Shown: in pieces, positions 7,625 to 16,455 of the stretch
How the letters are laid out: every line of letters begins with the position of its first letter
Numbering within the stretch: position 1 is the first letter of the stretch
The notes under the pieces: model-generated
What the model was told of the DNA's origin: nothing
Seen by the model: the letters and a program-made list of their open reading frames with translations, nothing else
Databases searched by the model: none
DNA from: Planctomycetota bacterium
GTDB taxonomy: Bacteria > Planctomycetota > GCA-002687715
Reading direction: 5' to 3'
Assembly: GCA_009691765.1 (NCBI GenBank)
Contig: SIAO01000021.1
Coordinates: forward strand, 1 to 36,657
DNA length: 36,657 bases
Translations under genes and position numbers: made by a program

Positions 7625-8415
7625 CGCTGTTCCTCGAGCGCTTCCAGCTTGCGCAACCAGATGTTTCTGAAAGACACCAGGTCGCCATGATCTTGCAAAC
7701 GCAACGGCGCAGGGCCATGAGCGCTGTAACTCGGAAGCGTCTTGTGAGCCGTAGCGCCAAGGAACGCACGATCAAGATGCACCACCACACCGTTGTGCAG
7801 CACAGTCACACGCGCCGGCGCGGAGAGCTTGCCGTCGACGCTGAACCGCGGCGCGCGGAAGACGATGTCGTAGCTGTTCCACTGCCCTGCCGGAACGCAA
7901 GCGTTCACGAGTGGCGGCCACTGCCCGTACAACGCCGCCGCCTGACCGTCGGCATAGGTGATGCTCCCGTGGCTCTCGAGGATTTGCACTTCATAGCGGT
8001 CCATCAGGAACAGCCCGCTGTTACTGCGCTGCTGACCGTGATCTTGGTCGTCGACGGAAGCGCACCACTCCAAGTGAATCTGCGCGTCGCTGAAACTCTC
8101 CGCGCTGCGCAAATCGCCCTTGCCAGTACACAGGCTGCCAGCGCGCACGGGCCATCGCGCAGGCGCGTCCCCACTGCGCCACGCTGCCGTCGAGATTCCA
8201 TCGAACAGCACCACCGCGTCTTTGGGCGCAGGCACTTCCACGCAACGCACTCCGTCAACGCGCGCTGGACGCGCGCGGCTGCTGTCATGCACGCGCCACG
8301 GCAGCTCTACGCCGCCGAGAGTGCGCAGCAAAGGCGTGTCGTTGTAGCCAGGCGCCGACTCTTGCGCAGCAACCCACGAACAAGCCAGCAGCAGCAGCAA
8401 GAAAGCACAGCGCAT
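7621..8415 (-). CDS. Exported DUF1080 protein (3-keto-disaccharide hydrolase-like)
   Basis: 264 residues with a signal peptide (MRCAFLLLLLACSWVAAQ). The DUF1080 concanavalin/LamG-like domain is recognisable from VVLFDGIS, LHLEW-type strand IHLEWCASVD, the hallmark NSGLFLMDRYEVQILES and the closing LQDHGDLVSFRNIWLRKL. DUF1080 proteins are strongly expanded in Planctomycetes and Verrucomicrobia; characterised members cleave 3-keto-glycosides. ATG 8415 is chosen over an upstream in-frame ATG at 8484 because it begins the signal peptide and has a perfect GGAGG 8 nt upstream; a TAGACT hexamer further upstream gives a leader of about 12 nt. Coupled to the following dehydrogenase by a GTGA overlap. 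Confidence 0.88.
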   Translation of the reverse strand: MRCAFLLLLLACSWVAAQESAPGYNDTPLLRTLGGVELPWRVHDSSRARPARVDGVRCVEVPAPKDAVVLFDGISTAAWRSGDAPARWPVRAGSLCTGKGDLRSAESFSDAQIHLEWCASVDDQDHGQQRSNSGLFLMDRYEVQILESHGSITYADGQAAALYGQWPPLVNACVPAGQWNSYDIVFRAPRFSVDGKLSAPARVTVLHNGVVVHLDRAFLGATAHKTLPSYSAHGPAPLRLQDHGDLVSFRNIWLRKLEALEEQR

Positions 8416-8512
8416 GCAGAAACCTCCGCGCGGAAGTCTACGGCCCGCCGCCAACGAAGCAGCCCGCAGATGCACTGCATCCACGGGCCGTCATGACGCG
8501 ACTACGAAAAAA

Positions 8513-9526
8513 TTAGTTGCCGCCGTCGGTGCGAAGCTCGCCCTTCTTCTTGTTGGGAGCGGGCGTGTCTTCCTTCTTCTCGGCGGCCTTGGGTGCCGCA
8601 GGTGCCTCGAAGTTGATCTTGCAACCTTCGGGGATCTCGAAGAACACCGCCACGCCCTGCGTGACCATGTTGGGCATGTTGCCGTCTTCATCAGGCTGCA
8701 TGTCCATGCCCTTCATATCGAAGCTCACGGTGGTGTCGTCCACCTTCTTGCAATTCACCGTCTCAGTGATCTTGCCCGGCAAGCTGATGGTGAGCGTGCG
8801 CTTTATGTCTTCCATGCCGCCGCCCATGCCACCTTGGCCGCCCTGACCGCCGCGGCCACCACGGCCGCCTTGACCACCCTGTCCGGCTTGGCCAGCGCGG
8901 TTGCGGTTCTCGCGAGGCGCGAGCAGCACGGCCTTGCCGATGCCTGGCTTGTCGGTGCTGACGAACTGCGCCACGAAAGGCGCTGAAGTGTCGGTGCCGC
9001 GATTGCGACCCATCATGCCGGCCATGCCGCCGGCGCCACGTTGACGACGACCACCTTGGCCGCCTTGTTCACCACCGGCTGCTGCCGCTGTGCGAGCCGC
9101 TTCGGCCTCTGCACGAGTCGCTTCACGCTTGGTGCGATCTGCCGCGAGCACTTGATTGATGTCGGCGAAGGTGCCTTCGAGCTTCACGCCCTTCCAGCCA
9201 TCTTTCTCGAAAGCCTCAGACTTCGTCACTTCGAAACCACGGCTCTTGAGATCGGCGCTGGCCTTCTCAGGATCGAAGTTCTTCACGAAGCTCGAGAGCT
9301 GCTCATCCACTTGGGCCTGATCGGGGCCTTCACGGCCGGCCTCTTCGGCGCGAGCGCGCATCTCTTCCACACGAGTCTTTGCGGACTCGATGGCTTCGAG
9401 TTTGTAGGAAAGCTCGATGGACATGGTGCCTGACGCATCTGTCTTCACGGCGGTCTTGGTATCGGCCTTCACGCAAGCTCCTGCGAGCAAGGCGGCGGCC
9501 ACGAGGGCGACGAGCATTCGAGACAT
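8513..9526 (-). CDS. Glycine-rich lipoprotein of unknown function
   Basis: 337 residues. The N-terminus is a lipoprotein signal with lipobox LAGAC (lipidated Cys at about residue 18). A helical charged segment follows (about 40-140: SAKTRVEEMRARAEEAGRE and similar), then a low-complexity Gly/Gln/Arg stretch with GGQGG/GGRGG repeats (about residues 205-240), then a globular beta-rich part (TLTISLPGKITETVNCKKV...VSFDMKGMDM) and a Lys/Pro/Ala tail. Of the two adjacent ATGs, 9526 is chosen because AGAGGAG lies 7 nt upstream, whereas for 9532 the same SD would be 1-2 nt away. Predicted to be anchored in the outer or inner membrane facing the periplasm. No family recognised. Confidence 0.8.
   Translation of the reverse strand: MSRMLVALVAAALLAGACVKADTKTAVKTDASGTMSIELSYKLEAIESAKTRVEEMRARAEEAGREGPDQAQVDEQLSSFVKNFDPEKASADLKSRGFEVTKSEAFEKDGWKGVKLEGTFADINQVLAADRTKREATRAEAEAARTAAAAGGEQGGQGGRRQRGAGGMAGMMGRNRGTDTSAPFVAQFVSTDKPGIGKAVLLAPRENRNRAGQAGQGGQGGRGGRGGQGGQGGMGGGMEDIKRTLTISLPGKITETVNCKKVDDTTVSFDMKGMDMQPDEDGNMPNMVTQGVAVFFEIPEGCKINFEAPAAPKAAEKKEDTPAPNKKKGELRTDGGN
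8812..8893 (-). repeat. Low-complexity glycine-codon repeat inside the lipoprotein gene
   Basis: Tandem imperfect copies of a GGN-CAG/CGC-GGN unit encode GGQGG/GGRGG blocks. The segment is prone to slippage, so length variation between strains would be expected. Confidence 0.6.
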
Positions 9527-9615
9527 GGACATTCTCCTCTTGGGGACGTTAGACGGTGAAATGGAGCGGCTGGCTCCGTGTTCCTCAGTAACTACAACCG
9601 AATCTCAGGAAGATT

Positions 9616-10455
9616 TCATGCCCTGGGCGCAACAAAGTGCGGATGCATGAGCTGCATCAGGCCGGCCGGGGCATCCACCTGCACCCAATGCCCAGCATCC
9701 GCAAGCTCATAGCAGCGCAAGAGTTTGCGCTCCTCGGAAGCCCTTGCTTGTTGCTTCGCGCTTGGGCTGAAATGCTCAGATTTCGCTCCCATAACCAAGT
9801 GAATCTTCGGCGCAGTTGCACCAAGGCCCTCCAAAGTGGCCCAGCCATCGAAGTCCCAGTAGCTGTCGAGCAGGTCTTGCAACGCCGCAAGCGGAAAGGG
9901 CCAGACGAAGCCAGCACCTTCGCGGACCATGGAAGTCACCAGCCAGCGCGCCACCTGACGCGGCACCCCCGCCGTTTCCAACTGCTCACCCGCCACTCCT
10001 CGGCTCGGCGACGAGTGTGGCATCTGACGCAGCGCCGCCAAGACTCGCCCAGCACCAGCCCCCTCCCTCGCCGCGCCACGAGGCGGTCCGAGGCCGGGTG
10101 CTGAGTCCATCAACCACACTTGGCGAAGATGAGGTACGAAGGCTGCGACGGCCGCGAGTGCCACTTTGCCTCCAAAGCTATGGCCGATGAGCGCCGCTGG
10201 TGCAGCCGCCAAATGATGCGCAAGGGTTTCCAGATCTGTGGCGCAAGCCTCCAGAGAGTCCGGCGGTGGCGCACCCCGCGAAGCGCCGTGATGCCGCAGA
10301 TCTACAAGCACGAAGCGCCAGTCTGGCGCAGCAGCAGTGAACGCCTGCGCAAAAGACCGCCAATTGCGGCGCGAACCAAAGATGCCATGCAGCACCCACG
10401 CCGTGCGCGCGGCCGCAGGGTCCCCCACAACTTCATGGGCTAATAAGAAGCTCAC
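9616..10455 (-). CDS. Alpha/beta-hydrolase fold protein
   Basis: About 279 residues. Features of the fold: LHGIFGS (oxyanion-hole HG), VLVDLRHHGAS, the nucleophile elbow GHSFGG, a catalytic-acid region near MGAKSEHF, and the final histidine in LADAGHWVQVDAPAGL. The pattern LHGIFGSRRNW...DLRHHGAS resembles YbfF-type esterases (EstB/abhydrolase-11 group). No signal peptide is seen, so it is probably cytoplasmic. The open frame continues upstream to 10596 but that part would overlap the divergent antiporter gene and shows no domain; GTG 10455 begins just before the fold and has TACGGT 5 nt upstream. Substrate unknown. Confidence 0.85.
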   Translation of the reverse strand: MSFLLAHEVVGDPAAARTAWVLHGIFGSRRNWRSFAQAFTAAAPDWRFVLVDLRHHGASRGAPPPDSLEACATDLETLAHHLAAAPAALIGHSFGGKVALAAVAAFVPHLRQVWLMDSAPGLGPPRGAAREGAGAGRVLAALRQMPHSSPSRGVAGEQLETAGVPRQVARWLVTSMVREGAGFVWPFPLAALQDLLDSYWDFDGWATLEGLGATAPKIHLVMGAKSEHFSPSAKQQARASEERKLLRCYELADAGHWVQVDAPAGLMQLMHPHFVAPRA

Positions 10456-10460
10456 CCGAG

Positions 10461-10466
10461 ACCGTA
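10461..10466 (-). promoter_or_regulatory. TANNNT -10 element (TACGGT) upstream of the alpha/beta-hydrolase gene
   Basis: TACGGT on the minus strand ends 5 nt before GTG 10455. No Shine-Dalgarno is present. The divergent gap to ATG 10496 is 40 nt; on the plus side only a CACAAT (10481-10486) is seen, 9 nt before ATG 10496. Confidence 0.35.
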
Positions 10467-10495
10467 GCAGCGCCTTCTGGCACAATCCCCGCGCC

Positions 10496-11959
10496 ATGCG
10501 CTTGCCGACCGACCTCATTTTCTGGCAGCTCCTCACTCTTGGCGGCGTGGCTCTCGGCGCAGTACTGTTGCTGCGCGCCGCACGTGGGTTCGGCATCGCG
10601 CCCCGGAGCTTCTTTCTCCTCGCTGGCGTCGCGCTTGGTGCCTTTCAGGGGCGTGTGCCCTTGGTCGGTGAACCAACGCGCCTCGCAGACACGGGAATCC
10701 TCGCAGCATCGCTGGCTCTGTTCGCGGCTGGTGTCGCAGCACCACGATCCAGTGGATGGCCGCGGACTCTGCTGCTCGGCGTGCTCTTGGTCTTCACCTG
10801 CGCCGCCCTCGGTTTTGCTGGCGCCCTTGGTGCCGGTGAAGACCGAAGTATAGCCCTGCTCTTCGCGGCGGGTGCAGCGCTTCTCGTAGCCGGTGGCGCG
10901 GTCGACATCCGCACGCACAAACAAGACGGCTCGAGCGGGCCTCTCGTCACTGTCGCCGCCCTCATCGCGGCACCGCTTGCGGCAGGCCTCGTCGTGCTGG
11001 CCTCGACGCGCTTGATGCTTACCGGCGCTGACGGTTGGCGCGGACTCGGATTCGCTGCCATGAGCCTCGCGGGCGGACTCGTGCTGGGATGTGCGGCCGG
11101 TTTCGGTTTCGGCAAGGCGCTACCACGCTTGAGCGGGTCGAATCCAGCACTGCGCCTCCTCGTGTTTCTCGCGTGTGTGTTCCTCGTCTGCGCCGTGTCG
11201 ATGACCCTGAAGGTGGCGCCCCTCATGGCCGTGGTCGCAGCAGGACTCGCGCTGGGTCGCACACTCGGCGCGAACAGCGAGCCAGTGCGCCACACAGCGC
11301 GCAGCCTCGGACGCGGGGCGGAAATGCTGTGTTTGCTGCTCCTTGGCACTTCGATGGGTTGGATTCTGCAAGTGCGCCTGCTCGCAGCGTTGCCATGGGG
11401 TCTTGCAGCCGCACTCGGCATCGCTTTGATCGCGCGCCCGGCGTGCGTGTTTCTTGTCACGCGCGGAAATGCGTGGACAGGCTGGATGGCTGCCACATTG
11501 CGCGGGCCACGCGGCGGAGCGGTCTTGCTGCTTGCAACGCTCAGCCCGCTGACACCGCTCGCAGCCGCTCCTATCGGCCGCGGGCCTGGCGCCTTGTTCG
11601 ACATCCTGCTGGTTGCTGCCCTCCTGGACATTGTGTTCCTCGATGCGCTCGACGCTTGGATGCGTCGGCGCAGACCGTTCAGCAATCCTTCAGAAGTCGG
11701 CATAGCAATCTTTTGCGATCACCAACTCGTAGGCATGCAACGCAGCGTGCTGGTCGCGGCCGGATCAGAACTAGATGGTCACCGACTCCTCGAAGTCGCC
11801 ATGCCCGAAGATGTTTCTGTGCTGCTCATCGACCGCGCCGGCGCGGTGTTGCCCGCGCGTGGTTGGTCTGAAGTGCGCGCCGGCGACACGCTGCATCTTT
11901 ACGGAAGTGCTGCTGCGCTCGAAAGCGTGGCGCACCTTGCAGACCCCACTCAGGGCTGA
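10496..11959 (+). CDS. Cation/proton antiporter with C-terminal RCK_C (TrkA-C) domain
   Basis: 487 residues. The first ~390 are about 12 hydrophobic helices typical of CPA-type Na+(K+)/H+ exchangers, ending at a charged linker (WMRRRRPFSN). Residues ~400-487 form an RCK_C/TrkA-C domain (VLVAAGSELDGHRLLEVAMPEDVSVLLIDR...VRAGDTLHLYG), the regulatory module found in NhaP2/CvrA-type antiporters. It would exchange K+ or Na+ for H+ at the inner membrane, gated by the RCK domain. ATG 10496 begins the first helix; the open frame before it is non-coding on this strand. The low similarity I can recall in the membrane part makes the exact subfamily uncertain. Confidence 0.75.
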   Translation: MRLPTDLIFWQLLTLGGVALGAVLLLRAARGFGIAPRSFFLLAGVALGAFQGRVPLVGEPTRLADTGILAASLALFAAGVAAPRSSGWPRTLLLGVLLVFTCAALGFAGALGAGEDRSIALLFAAGAALLVAGGAVDIRTHKQDGSSGPLVTVAALIAAPLAAGLVVLASTRLMLTGADGWRGLGFAAMSLAGGLVLGCAAGFGFGKALPRLSGSNPALRLLVFLACVFLVCAVSMTLKVAPLMAVVAAGLALGRTLGANSEPVRHTARSLGRGAEMLCLLLLGTSMGWILQVRLLAALPWGLAAALGIALIARPACVFLVTRGNAWTGWMAATLRGPRGGAVLLLATLSPLTPLAAAPIGRGPGALFDILLVAALLDIVFLDALDAWMRRRRPFSNPSEVGIAIFCDHQLVGMQRSVLVAAGSELDGHRLLEVAMPEDVSVLLIDRAGAVLPARGWSEVRAGDTLHLYGSAAALESVAHLADPTQG

Positions 11960-12029
11960 GTTCGCGTGATTCCTGAACGCGCCGAGCAGAGCAGCAGTTT
12001 CTGCACTGCGCGCTGACCGACTCGCTTGG

Positions 12030-12035
12030 TACCTT
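12030..12035 (+). promoter_or_regulatory. TANNNT -10 element (TACCTT) for the uvrD-like gene
   Basis: TACCTT ends 7 nt before ATG 12043, with no Shine-Dalgarno between. It lies in the 83-nt gap downstream of the antiporter gene. The hexamer is identical to the one before the serine hydrolase at 1246. Confidence 0.42.
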
Positions 12036-12042
12036 CGACGCG

Positions 12043-14259
12043 ATGGACTCGCAGGACGCGCCCCTCTCCCACTTGAACGACGAGCAACGCGCGGCGGTGC
12101 TCGCGCTGCATGGTCCCGTTTTGGTGGTGGCCGGCGCTGGCACCGGCAAGACGCGCACCATCACGCATCGCATCGCCATGCTCATCCGCGAAGGCGTTGC
12201 GCCCAGCGCCATCCTTGCCGTCACATTCACCAACAAGGCTGCGCGTGAAATGCGCGAGCGTGTTGAACGCCTCGTCGGTCGCGGCGGCGTTCGCGTCGGC
12301 ACGTTCCACGGATTCTGCGCATCTTTCTTGCGCGAAGAGTTCCCCGTGATCGGGCGCAGTGGCGATTTCAGCATCTATGACGAAGGCGACAGCCTTGCGT
12401 TGATGAAGAAGGTGGTGGAAGAGCTGAAGTTGGACCCAGCACAAACCCGCCCCGTGGATTTGCGGCGCGCGGTTGGTCGCTGGAAAGACCGTTTCATGAC
12501 GCCAGCCGAGGCGGCGCAAGCGAGCACCTTCGGACAGCACGCCATCGAAGCGCGCGCCTACGCGCTCTACGACGCGAATCTCGTGGCTGCGAACGCCTGC
12601 GACTTTGACGACTTGATGATTCAAGCGCTGCGCCTGCTGCTGGATCACGAAGTGGTGCGGTTGCGTTGGCAGAAACGCATCAGCCATGTGTTGGTGGACG
12701 AGTTCCAAGACACCAATCCCATTCAGTACGCCCTCGTGCGCACGCTGAGTGCTCCCGGCGGCAACTTGTGCGTCACCGGCGATCAAGATCAGTCGATTTA
12801 CTCGTGGCGTGGTGCCGATCCTGGAAACTTCGACAATTTCCTGAACGACTACCCCAGCGCGCGCATCGTCAAGTTGGAACGCAACTACAGAAGCTCCGCC
12901 AACATTCTCGGAGCCGCCAGCCGCCTCATCGCACACAACAAACGGCGCATTGCCAAGACGCTGCGCACGCAAGCTCCCGCTGGAGAAGCGGTGCGTGTCG
13001 TCGTGTTCAACGATGATTCGGAAGAAGCTGCGGCTGTTGCCGACGCCGCGCAAACAGCCATCCGTGAAGGCGCGCAGCCCGACGAAATCGCCGTTTTTTA
13101 TCGCACCAACTCGCTATCGCTGCCGGTGGAGCGTGCGCTGCTGGCCCGTGGCGTGCGTTATCGCGTGGTCGGCGGTTTGGAGTTTTTCGCGCGCGCTGAA
13201 GTGAAAGACCTCATTGCGTGGTTGCGCTGGATGTCGAACCGCCAAGACACGGTGTCGTTCGAACGCATCATGAACACTCCACCGCGCGGACTCGGTGATG
13301 CCGCTGTGGAGCGCCTCGAAGCCATCGCAGCAGAGCGCGGCGTGAGTTTGCCGGTCTTGTGTGCGGATGCCACAGCGTTTGGCTCCTTGCCCGAGCGCAC
13401 GCGCAAAGCAGCCTTAGCCTTCTGCAAGCTCATCCATCAATTGGAAACAGAGTTGCAAGCGGGACGCGGCGTACGCGCCTTCGCCGAAGAGCTCCTCGAA
13501 CTCACGGCCTACAGCGCATGGTGGGCGACCAAAGCCTCCAAAGCCGGTTCGCTCGATCCTTTCGGCAACATCGGGCAGTTCCTCACTCTTGCTGGTGAGT
13601 ACGACGGCACGCGCGGCGGGCGGCTTGCGGATTTCCTTGCGGAGATCAGCCTGCTCACCGATCTCGATCGCACCGTAGACGACGGACCTGCGGTGAATCT
13701 GATGACCCTGCACACTTCGAAGGGCCTCGAGTTCGATCAGGTTTACATCGTCGGAGTGGACCAGTCCATCCTCCCGCACGTGTGGGCCGAACTCGAAGAC
13801 CGCGACGACGAAGAGGAGCGGCGACTGCTGCATGTGGGCATGACGCGCGCACGCCAGCGCCTCGTGCTGTGCGCGGCGCAATTGCGTTCACGCTTCGGAC
13901 AAACCACCGTCACCGGCCCATCAGCACTCTTGGATGAACTCGGCCGCGACGGTGTGGAGCGCTTCGGCGACGAATCACCTCGTCGTGATCCGCGTCCTTT
14001 CAAGCAACGCTGGCGCGACAACAGCGGCGACGACAACTGGGCCAGCGATGCGTCCCAATGTGACGATGGCGAAGATCATCCGTTGGCCGCGCTGCGCGAA
14101 GGCTCACGTGTGTTTCATCAAGACTTTGGCGCGGGGGAAGTGCTCACTGTGCGCGGGCATCAAATGGGCCTCGAACGCAAAGTCGTCGTGCTCTTCGATG
14201 GCAACCAGCGCCGAACGCTGATCCTGCGACACTCCGGACTCACGCTGCTCGACACTTAG
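12043..14259 (+). CDS. uvrD: UvrD/PcrA-type SF1 DNA helicase
   Basis: 738 residues with all SF1A helicase motifs in order: Q motif LNDEQRAAV, Walker A AGAGTGKT (30-37), FTNKAAREM, GTFHGF, Walker B VLVDEFQDTN, motif III GDQDQSIYSWRGAD, RNYRSS, motif V LMTLHTSKGLEF and motif VI EERRLLHVGMTRARQRL. It unwinds DNA 3'-5' in repair and in clearing stalled forks or RNA polymerase. The C-terminus ends with VFHQDFGAGEVLTVRG, the tudor-like element of UvrD/PcrA that contacts RNA polymerase. ATG 12043 directly precedes the first conserved segment. A second SF1 helicase (Rep type) lies at 27.7-29.7 kb, so the two probably split UvrD and Rep duties. Confidence 0.95.
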   Translation: MDSQDAPLSHLNDEQRAAVLALHGPVLVVAGAGTGKTRTITHRIAMLIREGVAPSAILAVTFTNKAAREMRERVERLVGRGGVRVGTFHGFCASFLREEFPVIGRSGDFSIYDEGDSLALMKKVVEELKLDPAQTRPVDLRRAVGRWKDRFMTPAEAAQASTFGQHAIEARAYALYDANLVAANACDFDDLMIQALRLLLDHEVVRLRWQKRISHVLVDEFQDTNPIQYALVRTLSAPGGNLCVTGDQDQSIYSWRGADPGNFDNFLNDYPSARIVKLERNYRSSANILGAASRLIAHNKRRIAKTLRTQAPAGEAVRVVVFNDDSEEAAAVADAAQTAIREGAQPDEIAVFYRTNSLSLPVERALLARGVRYRVVGGLEFFARAEVKDLIAWLRWMSNRQDTVSFERIMNTPPRGLGDAAVERLEAIAAERGVSLPVLCADATAFGSLPERTRKAALAFCKLIHQLETELQAGRGVRAFAEELLELTAYSAWWATKASKAGSLDPFGNIGQFLTLAGEYDGTRGGRLADFLAEISLLTDLDRTVDDGPAVNLMTLHTSKGLEFDQVYIVGVDQSILPHVWAELEDRDDEEERRLLHVGMTRARQRLVLCAAQLRSRFGQTTVTGPSALLDELGRDGVERFGDESPRRDPRPFKQRWRDNSGDDNWASDASQCDDGEDHPLAALREGSRVFHQDFGAGEVLTVRGHQMGLERKVVVLFDGNQRRTLILRHSGLTLLDT

Positions 14260-14267
14260 GCGGCGGC

Positions 14268-14273
14268 TATAGT
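14268..14273 (+). promoter_or_regulatory. Possible -10 element (TATAGT) upstream of the FHA-sigma54 activator
   Basis: TATAGT lies 21 nt before GTG 14295, in the 35-nt gap after the helicase gene, giving a predicted leader of roughly 14 nt. No clear -35 or Shine-Dalgarno is seen. Confidence 0.3.
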
Positions 14274-14294
14274 GAGCGTCCTCTCCCTCATGCC

Positions 14295-16439
14295 GTGATC
14301 ACACTCATCCTCGACAAATCTGGTCAGCGCGAAAGTTTCGTCTTCCACGGAGCGCAAGTTGCAATCGGTCGCGCGGAAGACAACGACCTGCGCATCAATT
14401 CGCGCTTCGTCACCGCGCATCACTGCCGCCTCGAACAGCACGAGGTGGACGGCTGGCGCATCGTCGATCTCGATTCTCAAAATGGCACGCTCTTGAATGA
14501 CCAAGATGTGCAACAAGGCCGTCTGCGCCATGGCGACGAAATCGCCATCGGGCCTGTGAAACTCTGGTTTCAGGCCGCGCCGGAAGAGAACACGGCGGCG
14601 CTCGCCGACACGCGCGAACGCACAGCTTCCGACGCAGAGAGTGTGACGGTCAGCGCGCGCACACATGGCAGCGGCGACGTACGCGCGGCAGAAGCCCTGA
14701 AAGCCGTGTGCATGGATTTGCGCCGCCTTCACGGCGATGAACGCGGACTTGCTGAACTCGAACATGCACTGCTCGAAGCGAGTGGTCGGGTGTTCCCGCG
14801 ACCTGCTTTCCAGCAATCCCTCGATGCCGCAAAGCTCATGGCGCTCTCACGCAGCATCGCGACGAGCAGCGATTTCGAACGCACTTTGCAACTCATCATG
14901 GATGCAGCCACAGAACTCACGCACTCTGAGCGCGGCTTCCTCGTGCTGCGCGATGCGCAAGGTGCGTGGCGCGTGCGTTGCGCTCGCAACTTCGATCATG
15001 AGAGCGTGAAGGCTCCAGAAAACAAGATCTCACGCAATCTCGCAGAGCAAGTAGCGCGCTCCGGCAAGCCTGTCATTGCTGTGAACGCACAGACCGACGA
15101 GCGCCTCGTCGGGTTCGAGTCCATCAGCGGTTTGAAACTGCGTTCCGTCATTTGTCTGCCGCTGCTTTTTCGCGACAAGGTCATCGGCACGCTGTATTTG
15201 GACAACCGCTTCAAAGAAGGCAACTATGGCGAGCGCGAATTGCGCCTGCTCGAGACTTTTGCGGACCAAGCTGCGGTGGCTCTCGAAAACGCACGCTTGC
15301 TCGAAGAGAACATCCAGAAGCAAGCCTGTCTCGAACAACGTCAGCGCGACCTCGACGAATTAGCCGACGTCGTGAATGCTCGCGCGCAAGCGGCTTCAGG
15401 AATTGCAAATCCACGCGCCGCGCCCACCTCGCGAGGCGAGCTCACCCATGATTACACGGCGCTCATCGGCGAAAGCCCAGCGCTCCTCGCCATGCTGCGT
15501 GTTCTCGACCGCGTGGTGGGAACCGACTTGCCGGTCCTGATCACCGGTGAAAGCGGCACAGGCAAAGAACTCGTGGCTGCTGCGGTGCATCGCAATAGCT
15601 CGCGCAAAGACAAGCCGTTCCTGCGCGAGAACTGCGCCGCCATCCCAGAGTCGTTGCTCGAAAGCGAACTGTTCGGGCACAAGCGCGGCTCCTTCACCGG
15701 CGCTGTCGCAGACCGACGCGGGCTCTTCGAGGAAGCACACGGCGGCACGATCATGTTGGATGAGATCGGCGAGATGAGCCTTGAGATGCAGGCCAAGCTC
15801 CTGCGCGTGCTCGAGAACGGCGAGATCCGTCCCGTCGGCAGCACCGAAGTCCGCCGTGTCGACGTGCGGATCGTCACAGCCAGCAACCGCGATCTGCAGC
15901 AGATGGTGCGTGAAGGCAGTTTCCGCGAAGACCTTTATTTCCGCCTGAATGTGGTGAACATCACGCCGCCGCCATTGCGCGACCGCATGGAAGACCTGCC
16001 TTTGCTGGTGCAGCACTTCTTGAAACTCACCGCAGCGCGAATGAACGCGGAAATCAAGCGCCTTGACCCTCTCGCCATGCGGCACCTGCGCGCTTGGCAC
16101 TGGCCTGGCAACGTGCGCGAATTGCAGAACGAGATTCAGCGCGCGGTGGCCCTCTCGGGCGCCGTCATTGGCGCCGACGATCTCTCGCAACATGTGCGCG
16201 AATGCAAGCCCGTAGGGGGCACTCACAACACACCAGGCCCCATGAAAGATGCTGTCCGCGTGGCCACCAATCACATGGAACGCGACATCATTCAGCGGGC
16301 GCTCGAAGAGGCCGCTTTCTTGAAATCGGAAGCCGCGAGGCGCCTCGGTATCTCGCGACCCACACTGGATCAGAAGATTCGCTTGTTCGGGCTGGGCCTG
16401 TTCGTGGACCAAGGCCGTAAACGCCACGGACGTCCGTAA
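14295..16439 (+). CDS. FHA-GAF-AAA+ sigma54-dependent transcription activator
   Basis: 714 residues. Residues 1-95: FHA domain (IGRAEDND at 24-31, the phosphothreonine-loop region RFVTAHHC, then SQNGTLLND). Residues ~170-345: GAF domain (SERGFLVLRD...RSVICLPLLFRDKVIGTLYLDN). Residues ~390-620: sigma54-interaction AAA+ domain with Walker A GESGTGKE (about 417), GSFTGA (about 465; the canonical GAFTGA loop with Ala to Ser), Walker B IMLDEIGEM, and the WPGNVRELQNE sensor. The C-terminal Fis-type helix-turn-helix is EAARRLGISRPTLDQKI. It should remodel RNA polymerase-sigma54 at promoters when FHA binds a phosphopeptide or GAF a ligand. GTG 14295 is the only start before the FHA strand. The next two genes also encode FHA proteins, suggesting one phospho-signalling circuit. 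Confidence 0.93.
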   Translation: MITLILDKSGQRESFVFHGAQVAIGRAEDNDLRINSRFVTAHHCRLEQHEVDGWRIVDLDSQNGTLLNDQDVQQGRLRHGDEIAIGPVKLWFQAAPEENTAALADTRERTASDAESVTVSARTHGSGDVRAAEALKAVCMDLRRLHGDERGLAELEHALLEASGRVFPRPAFQQSLDAAKLMALSRSIATSSDFERTLQLIMDAATELTHSERGFLVLRDAQGAWRVRCARNFDHESVKAPENKISRNLAEQVARSGKPVIAVNAQTDERLVGFESISGLKLRSVICLPLLFRDKVIGTLYLDNRFKEGNYGERELRLLETFADQAAVALENARLLEENIQKQACLEQRQRDLDELADVVNARAQAASGIANPRAAPTSRGELTHDYTALIGESPALLAMLRVLDRVVGTDLPVLITGESGTGKELVAAAVHRNSSRKDKPFLRENCAAIPESLLESELFGHKRGSFTGAVADRRGLFEEAHGGTIMLDEIGEMSLEMQAKLLRVLENGEIRPVGSTEVRRVDVRIVTASNRDLQQMVREGSFREDLYFRLNVVNITPPPLRDRMEDLPLLVQHFLKLTAARMNAEIKRLDPLAMRHLRAWHWPGNVRELQNEIQRAVALSGAVIGADDLSQHVRECKPVGGTHNTPGPMKDAVRVATNHMERDIIQRALEEAAFLKSEAARRLGISRPTLDQKIRLFGLGLFVDQGRKRHGRP

Positions 16440-16440
16440 A

Positions 16441-16455
16441 CCGCGCTTGACGCGG
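16441..16455 (+). terminator. Hairpin just after the sigma54-activator stop codon
   Basis: CCGCG (16441-16445), loop CTTGA, CGCGG (16451-16455) form a perfect 5-bp GC stem directly after TAA 16437-16439. There is no T-run, so it may be a weak or Rho-assisted end, or a processing/stability element. Confidence 0.3.

Noticed and set aside
9527..9615. Small RNA or riboswitch upstream of the glycine-rich lipoprotein
   Set aside because: The gap is only 89 nt and shows just a -10-like TAACGT and a Shine-Dalgarno; no conserved structure was recognised.
10645..11703. Long open frame on the minus strand
   Set aside because: It is antisense to the antiporter gene, is Arg/Ser/Pro-rich, has no domain, and reflects codon bias of the real gene.
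11960..12042. Terminator between the antiporter and uvrD-like genes
   Set aside because: Only short imperfect inverted repeats without a T-run are present.
11950..13053. 367-codon open frame on the minus strand
   Set aside because: It lies opposite the conserved helicase motifs of the uvrD-like gene and shows no recognisable fold.
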